This document shows positions 59,166 through 64,000 of a stretch of 64,000 nucleotides of DNA, piece after piece. The stretch is from Deltaproteobacteria bacterium. Its GTDB lineage: Bacteria > Desulfobacterota > Desulfobacteria > Desulfobacterales > Desulfatibacillaceae. The notes below the pieces were generated by a model. It was not told the origin of the DNA, ran no database searches, and was given only the letters and a program-made list of their open reading frames with translations. A program made the translations under genes and the position numbers. The stretch lies in the NCBI GenBank assembly GCA_016235345.1, contig JACRLG010000002.1:96965-160964 (forward strand), read 5' to 3'. How positions within the stretch are numbered: the stretch's first letter is position 1; each line of letters opens with the position of its first letter.

Positions 59166-60947
59166 TCAGAACAGAAGCTCGAAAAACCGTGACATCTCCA
59201 TCTTTCCCTTGTGGAGTCCCTGCTGGGCCGAAAGCTGATCGGCGCTTATCTCGCGGGTCAACCTTTCCTGAAAGCTCATAAAGGCCGAAATCCGGCTCCG
59301 GCAGAAATCCGTGTCGTTTATGAAAACGAGGTTTTCCGATTCCACGTAGCAGGAGCGCACCGAAAGGTTGAAGGAGCCTATGGCGCAGAGGGAATCGTCG
59401 AACAGGAACTCCTTGTTGTGCATGTAGGGCTGGGGCTCCTCCGGATTGGGGCTGCCGACCACCTCGAAGACCCTTACTCCGGCTTCAAGCAGGGGCGCAA
59501 GGTACTTGATGGTGAGATAGTACCCGGCGGAGAAGCTCACCTCCTGGCCGGTGTTCTGGGAATTGGTGATGATGCGCACGTCCACCCCCCGCCGGGCAGC
59601 GTCCATCAGGGCGTCCTTTATTATGCAGTCCGGGAGGATCACGAACTGGGAAAAGGCGAAGATGCTCATGGTGGCGGCCTCTATGGAATGGACCATGGCC
59701 GTGGTCGTCCCGTACTTGCGCTCCCAGGGGCGGCTGTTGACGAAAAGGGCCGACACCCCGCCCTGGCCTTCGGTCCACTCGGCGATGGCCTCTGGAAGCC
59801 GCGTGTTGGGCGCGCTTGCCGCTATCTGAGCGAAACCCGAAAGAAAGCCCGCCTGGATCCGGCCCACGATGGGACCTGAAAGGGCGAGATCGAGATCGGT
59901 CCAATGGGTGAAATACTTGTCCTCAAGGTTGCGCCCGCCCACTATGGCGTACCTTCCGTCCACCACCAGGATTTTTTCGTGTACTGCGTAATCCAAGAGG
60001 GGCAGGGCCGGAAGCCCGCCCGGCCCCGCGCCGGAGGTGGATTTCAACTCATCAAGCTCAAGTTCGCCCTTTATCCTTCGGCTGGCGTCCTGGAGCTTCT
60101 GGAGCCAGTGGTCCTTTATGGGCCCGGTCACCGGGTCCTTGTCGTCATCCTCGTGAAGGGGGTTCCTGTTGAAGAAAAGGGCGGTTATGCCTCCCAGGCG
60201 CACCCGCCGCTTCTTCTCCCGCCTGCCCTTGGCGTTTCCCGAAGGTCGGCGCTCCTCTGATCCGTCCCGGCCAAGGTCGGAGAGGAACTGGTTGTACTTG
60301 AGCCGGAGAATGCTTACCGGGCTCAAGGGGAGTTGGGTGTCGGAATTCAGCACCATGTTCACGGAAACCCCCTCCTCCGCCTTGCGGATAAGGGTGTCCA
60401 GCATTCTTGCCCCTGACCCGCTTCCCCCAAGGGCGTAGGTCTGGAGATTGATCTGGCGGGCGGCCCCCTCGATGAGGGAAAACCTTAGATTCAGGGCGTC
60501 CGCGCCCCCGTCCAGAACCCGCACCGTGTTCCCGGAGGTGAAGTCCTCGCCTGTGAGGGCTTCCATCTGCCTTAAAAACTCCGGGCTCCCCACGGGGGGG
60601 GTGTCCTCGCGCCTTTTGTAGTCCACCGAAAAGGTGCCCATGCCACGCCCCCTGGCCCCGGTGGAGTCCTCGGCCACTATGGGTATGCGGTAGCGTCCGG
60701 GTTCCAGGTGAAGGGGAATTTCCATCTCCCCCGCGTAATCCCCCTCGCCGGAGCGGTCCAGGACGAAGCCGGGATCGGGCTTAATGGGCAGCCTGTCGAA
60801 AATGGAGGTGTGGCGGAGGTCCACCCACACGCTTCTGATGGAAGCGAAGTCATGGGAGGAAAACACCCGGCAGCGGACGCCCATCCGTGACGAGCCGTCG
60901 TTTTGCGCCGAATTGGGGGAAAAGGCTATGTTCTTCACTATTACCAT
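59166..60947 (-). CDS. Phospholipase D-like protein with two HKD motifs
   Basis: The 593-residue protein begins with about 115 residues of beta-strand-rich sequence unlike PLD enzymes, followed by a PLDc-type domain. HKD motif 1 is V-H-E-K-I-L-V-V-D near residue 320 and motif 2 is M-H-N-K-E-F-L-F-D near 509, both with the following G-x-x-N pattern (G-G-R-N, G-S-F-N). Between the two half-sites is a long basic insertion with K-G-R-R-E-K-K-R-R. Family members are phospholipases, cardiolipin synthases or nucleases, and the insertion could suit either. Lacks an obvious signal peptide. It is 17 bases upstream of the kinase gene on the same strand, so the two may share a transcript. Confidence 0.82.
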   Translation of the reverse strand: MVIVKNIAFSPNSAQNDGSSRMGVRCRVFSSHDFASIRSVWVDLRHTSIFDRLPIKPDPGFVLDRSGEGDYAGEMEIPLHLEPGRYRIPIVAEDSTGARGRGMGTFSVDYKRREDTPPVGSPEFLRQMEALTGEDFTSGNTVRVLDGGADALNLRFSLIEGAARQINLQTYALGGSGSGARMLDTLIRKAEEGVSVNMVLNSDTQLPLSPVSILRLKYNQFLSDLGRDGSEERRPSGNAKGRREKKRRVRLGGITALFFNRNPLHEDDDKDPVTGPIKDHWLQKLQDASRRIKGELELDELKSTSGAGPGGLPALPLLDYAVHEKILVVDGRYAIVGGRNLEDKYFTHWTDLDLALSGPIVGRIQAGFLSGFAQIAASAPNTRLPEAIAEWTEGQGGVSALFVNSRPWERKYGTTTAMVHSIEAATMSIFAFSQFVILPDCIIKDALMDAARRGVDVRIITNSQNTGQEVSFSAGYYLTIKYLAPLLEAGVRVFEVVGSPNPEEPQPYMHNKEFLFDDSLCAIGSFNLSVRSCYVESENLVFINDTDFCRSRISAFMSFQERLTREISADQLSAQQGLHKGKMEMSRFFELLF

Positions 60948-61056
60948 GATTCTTGTAACCGGCCGATCAGTTGGGTTGGAAAAGCCCGGCGGGGAGGGTG
61001 AGGCTCCGGGCCTGGGCCTATTCAGCCTGGGTGGACGGGCGCTTTAGAGGAGACTC

Positions 61057-62757
61057 TCAGGGGTTTTTCGTTCGCCACTCGTATGATTCCTCGTGGAGAA
61101 ATGATCGAAATGAGTCCGAGGGGACAACGTCGGCACCTCCAGGGGATCCGTACCGACTGCGCCCCTCGGACATGAGCCTTCGGTAAAGCCTGGCTCTTGG
61201 CTCAAACTGCGGGCTTTTCGCCAGTTCCTCCACAAGGGGGGACGCCTTCGTGAACCTGCCCTCCCATATATACAAAAGCGCCAAACTGTTTTTAAGGTCA
61301 AGGGAAAAGGGATTCTCCTGCGCCAGGTTTTCAAAAAGCGCCACGGATTCTCCGGCCCTGCCCGCCATGGCCAGGGCTTTGCCAGCAGACAGCACCCCGG
61401 AAGGCGTAGGACTCGTGTTCGTGAGAAGGACCCACAGGGTCATCAAGGCCAGAATCCCGCCGAATAAAGACATGAGCGCAGTTTTTCGGCCCCTTGCCCA
61501 CAGCGGAAGGGCATCCGCCCCAAGGCCGGAAAAAGGGACCAGGGCGGGCAAAAGGAGCAGGCGGTAGCGGGAGTTGACGAAAAAAACCAAGAGTATCCCC
61601 GAAAGGCATAGAACCGCCAAGGCGAAGGGGACCGCACGGGTGCGGGCTTCCGGCTCGTTGAAGATTTTCCAGGCCCCGGCGAGACCTAATGGGAAAACCA
61701 GGAACCAGCCGGAGAAGAACAGATAAAGAACCGGCAAAAAAAGGCGGCGCTCGGCGTAAAGGTCGTAAATATCGAAGGTTTCCCTGGGGGAAACCATCAG
61801 AACCGCCTTTTTGCACAAAAGGGCCAGAAATTCCTCCGGTTCATTTCTCATGAAGGAAAATGCCCGCTTCCTGAATATCCTGTCCGCCTCAAAGGGGTCC
61901 TTCACCTTTTGACCGGTAATTTTAGAGGCATCCTTCACCATGTCCGAAAGGCGGTTTTCCATTCTGTCCTCATCGCTCACAACCCTGGAGTAGGTCCCGG
62001 CTGCTGCCGGGTTGTTGCCCTCCAGGAGGCTCAGGCCGGAGTAAGGAGGAAAGGGCGTGAACCTTCCCGTGTGAACCTTTGTGTAAAGGGCGAAGGGTAG
62101 AAGGGCCGCAATCATTGCGCAAATGGTCAAAAGGCCAGGGCGGAGCCTTGAGGCCGACCAGGGCCAAAGGGCCTTGAAAGCGATTATTGCCAGGGCCGGG
62201 AGAAAGAGCTGGGCCCGGCAAAGCACCATGATTCCGGCCAGAAGGCCCCAAAGCACGGCCATTTTCAAGGATCGCCCGGTCGCGGAACTGACGGCCAGAA
62301 AAAGAGCCAGGAAAAAAAAGCCCCAGGTGTCCGGGAGAAGTTTTAAGGACTGAAAGGCGAAGGGCGCATAGTAAAGCAAAAGAACAGCGGCCCAGCGGGC
62401 TGGATTTTTTCCGAAGGCTGTCAAAACCGTGCGGTAAACAAGAAAGACCGTCGCAAGGCAAAGGCCGGTCTGGAATACGTAGACGGGCCAGAAAACCGGG
62501 CCGAAAAGCCAAACCGAAACGCACAGGAAAAGCGGGTAAAAGGGGGCACCGAAAAACACGCCGGGGAGAGGCTTTCCCGCAAGAACCGTATCCGTGGCCA
62601 CAAGCCAGTAATAACGCGAGTCCACCAGGGGGGCCGACGCGAAAGGCGAAGAGGAAAGATAGGTCAAGAGCAGAACAAGATGGAGGCCCACCCCGAAAAA
62701 AACCGCTGCGGGGAAAATCATACGGCCATGACCGGTTGAAAGACCCGCCTTCGACAT
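61057..62757 (-). CDS. Integral membrane glycosyltransferase (GT39/ArnT-like) with TPR tail
   Basis: The 566-residue protein has about ten to twelve hydrophobic helices from residue 15 to about 430, with D-S-R-Y-Y-W at the end of the first loop. The acidic residue and aromatics there match the donor-binding loop of GT-C enzymes such as PMT/ArnT. A periplasmic region precedes the last helices. The C-terminal 110 residues form TPR-like helices (A-M-A-G-R-A-G-E-S-V-A-L-F, N-S-L-A-L-L-Y-I-W-E-G-R). Family enzymes transfer sugars from undecaprenyl phosphate to lipids or proteins; the acceptor is unknown. Confidence 0.7.
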   Translation of the reverse strand: MSKAGLSTGHGRMIFPAAVFFGVGLHLVLLLTYLSSSPFASAPLVDSRYYWLVATDTVLAGKPLPGVFFGAPFYPLFLCVSVWLFGPVFWPVYVFQTGLCLATVFLVYRTVLTAFGKNPARWAAVLLLYYAPFAFQSLKLLPDTWGFFFLALFLAVSSATGRSLKMAVLWGLLAGIMVLCRAQLFLPALAIIAFKALWPWSASRLRPGLLTICAMIAALLPFALYTKVHTGRFTPFPPYSGLSLLEGNNPAAAGTYSRVVSDEDRMENRLSDMVKDASKITGQKVKDPFEADRIFRKRAFSFMRNEPEEFLALLCKKAVLMVSPRETFDIYDLYAERRLFLPVLYLFFSGWFLVFPLGLAGAWKIFNEPEARTRAVPFALAVLCLSGILLVFFVNSRYRLLLLPALVPFSGLGADALPLWARGRKTALMSLFGGILALMTLWVLLTNTSPTPSGVLSAGKALAMAGRAGESVALFENLAQENPFSLDLKNSLALLYIWEGRFTKASPLVEELAKSPQFEPRARLYRRLMSEGRSRYGSPGGADVVPSDSFRSFLHEESYEWRTKNP

Positions 62758-62805
62758 GGCCCGCTACCCTTCTTGCAGTCCGTTGAAAAAGCCTGGATTT
62801 GATGA

Positions 62806-62860
62806 AGCCTGGATAAAAACGATGAAGCGCAACACAGCAGTTCGCGTTTTTATCCAGGCT
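62806..62860. repeat. Nested-hairpin interspersed repeat, copy R7 (coreless)
   Basis: AGCCTGGATAAAAACGATGA and the right arm TTCGCGTTTTTATCCAGGCT are inverted with about 15 bases between. The lead-in CCGTTGAAAAAG matches R5 and R6. It directly precedes the stop codon of the next minus-strand gene. Confidence 0.9.
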
Positions 62861-62861
62861 T

Positions 62862-63773
62862 CTATTTCGGGTTCCGGCCCGATATCGACGCCAGCGCCTC
62901 CGAGCCGGTGATGACCCTCACGCCCTTTTTTCCCGCGTCGTACCAGGGAAGGTCCGCCTTGTCGTATTCACCGGCCTTGAACGCCCGGTCGTGGGGCTTT
63001 CTCCCGGTGATCTCCTCCAAAACCCCGGCGTCCAGAAGGTGAACGAAAATCCGGCTCCGGCCTTCCGCGTCCCAGTCCGATGCCCCGTAGGGGTCCTTGT
63101 AGATGTAACGGCGCAGGGCCCCGCCCGCGTCAAGGCCCATCTGGGCGGAATAGTAGGCGGCGGGCTCCCTCACCCGCCCCGCTCCGGGCCTTCTTGGCTT
63201 GGCTTCGCCGAAGCGCCGGGCAAAGGCCTCGGCCTTCAGGGGATACACGGCCAGCTGAATTCCACCGTGGAGAGCAAGGCCACCAAGGCGCTCCTCCAGG
63301 GTCCGGCCCTCTCCCAAAGGGCGGGCCACGAACTGCCTTGTCTCGCCCTTTTTGGTGCAATAGCCGCCGATGTCCGTCTGGGGCGGCGCAACCAGGTAAT
63401 CCTGGACTCCGGCTGAAATCTCCTCGTTCCATTCCCCGCCGGAAAGGGCGTTCACCTTTCCCGTGGCCACCTTGACGGCAAAGGGCCAGGCCAAGTCCGA
63501 ACAAGGCAGGGGCTGGGAGTAAAACTGTATGTTCACGGCCTCTTCTGGCCTTATGGGCAGCATGGCCCCCCCGTGGGCCTTCCAGGCTTCGGGCAGCCTT
63601 GCCGCGAAATCCTCCACATGGCAAAGGGGAAGCCTGCCGAAGGTTGGAGGCTGGGGGTGGTATCCGTCGTCTTCCGGGGTTCGCAGGGCCCGCGTGAAGC
63701 CCACAAGGAGCCTCGCTTCGGGATGCACCAGGGGGAAGCGGAAAAACAGGACGTCGCTGCCAAGCTCGACCAT
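62862..63773 (-). CDS. Uncharacterised protein with conserved I-Y-K-D-P-Y-G pattern
   Basis: From the ATG at 63773 (GGAG upstream) this gives 303 residues; the frame is open from 63827. The segment M-G-L-D-A-G-G-A-L-R-R-Y-I-Y-K-D-P-Y-G-A-S-D-W-D and a preceding R-Q-F-V-A-R-P-L-G resemble a family of uncharacterised bacterial and fungal proteins with an I-Y-x-D-x-Y-G-x-x-x-W-D motif that I recall without a functional name. No signal or membrane helix is seen. Conserved His and Asp residues (F-V-H-L-L, C-H-V-E-D) could hold a metal, but this is a guess. The gene lies alone before R7. Confidence 0.5.
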   Translation of the reverse strand: MVELGSDVLFFRFPLVHPEARLLVGFTRALRTPEDDGYHPQPPTFGRLPLCHVEDFAARLPEAWKAHGGAMLPIRPEEAVNIQFYSQPLPCSDLAWPFAVKVATGKVNALSGGEWNEEISAGVQDYLVAPPQTDIGGYCTKKGETRQFVARPLGEGRTLEERLGGLALHGGIQLAVYPLKAEAFARRFGEAKPRRPGAGRVREPAAYYSAQMGLDAGGALRRYIYKDPYGASDWDAEGRSRIFVHLLDAGVLEEITGRKPHDRAFKAGEYDKADLPWYDAGKKGVRVITGSEALASISGRNPK

Positions 63774-63973
63774 GGGTTCTCCAGGCTGAAAAAGCTGTAA
63801 TATCTGTATGTTACCATACAAGACCAAGGCCCGTGGGCAAACCGGAAAGGCTTTGCGGCCCTGACTTTTTCGATATCCTGAAAATTACCTCAATTGGGCT
63901 TTATGGTCGAGAAAAATCTTCGCGGAAACAAGGGGCGAGCCGCCTGGAACCCCGGCGGAAGACAAACAAAGAG

Positions 63974-64000
63974 ATGCGGATGAGGATGAGCACACCCGTT
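63974..64000 (+). CDS. Possible start of a gene running off the window
   Basis: ATG at 63974 with AAAGAG just upstream opens a frame (M-R-M-R-M-S-T-P-V) that is cut by the window edge; two further in-frame ATGs are possible starts. Nothing can be said of its identity. No other gene is visible in 63774-63973. Confidence 0.3.

Noticed and set aside
1-64000. tRNA or rRNA genes
   Set aside because: No tRNA T-arm with matching acceptor stems and no rRNA-like sequence was noticed on either strand; a tRNA search could not be run.

Overview
The window is a GC-rich chromosomal segment from an anaerobic, Gram-negative bacterium, most likely a Desulfobacterota (former Deltaproteobacteria) member related to sulfate reducers. 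This is inferred from protein character and gene content: an archaeal-type two-gene indolepyruvate:ferredoxin oxidoreductase, anaerobic GlpABC, LeuCD of the about 419 + 166 aa type, a meso-DAP type MurE, sigma-54 control of amt-glnB, and a DCW cluster ordered mraZ-rsmH-ftsL-ftsI-murE-murF-mraY-murD-ftsW-murG-murC-murB-ftsQ-ftsA-ftsZ. No rRNA, tRNA, CRISPR array, prophage or complete transposase was seen.

Layout. 1-7.4 kb: tail of an HD-GYP protein, a lysine-rich mini-protein, dodecin, a HAD-like protein, a TRAP-type solute-binding protein fused to a peptidoglycan-binding domain, and an FG-GAP repeat surface protein. 7.4-14.1 kb: amt-glnB behind a sigma-54 promoter, divergent from iorA-iorB-tauE, then an OmpW-like porin. 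14.2-18.1 kb: small membrane proteins, two alpha/beta hydrolases and an O-methyltransferase. 18.3-23.5 kb: leuCD, a truncated hicB, and grpE-dnaK. 23.5-25.6 kb: an accessory patch with a nested palindrome, an orphan HicB-like gene and a low-GC HEPN-like gene. 25.6-28.4 kb: SRP RNA, an HtrA protease and a CNNM/CorC-type protein. 28.7-46.6 kb: the DCW cluster, which has no ddl between murB and ftsQ. 46.8-48.5 kb: a radical SAM protein. 48.5-49.7 kb: an AT-rich patch with two YD-repeat (Rhs-like) scraps and orphan small genes. 49.7-53.9 kb: glpABC. 54.4-55.8 kb: an AT-rich two-gene cassette (DUF4747-like protein plus membrane protein). 55.8-64 kb: a DUF362 protein, a PAS histidine kinase, a phospholipase-D-like protein, a membrane glycosyltransferase and an uncharacterised protein.

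The core genes serve cell-wall synthesis and division, proteostasis and secretion (DnaK/GrpE, HtrA, SRP RNA), nitrogen assimilation, leucine synthesis, and oxidation of aryl pyruvates and glycerol-3-phosphate. Laid over this is a dense family of interspersed nested-hairpin repeats: seven full copies plus one half copy in 64 kb. They share arms around GCCTGGATAAAAACG and have no core or one of at least two exchangeable cores; one copy lies inside the ior operon and two inside the DCW cluster. The most promising undescribed items are this repeat family, the DUF4747/membrane cassette, the Rhs-remnant patch, and the HicB gene cut short by a second repeat family.
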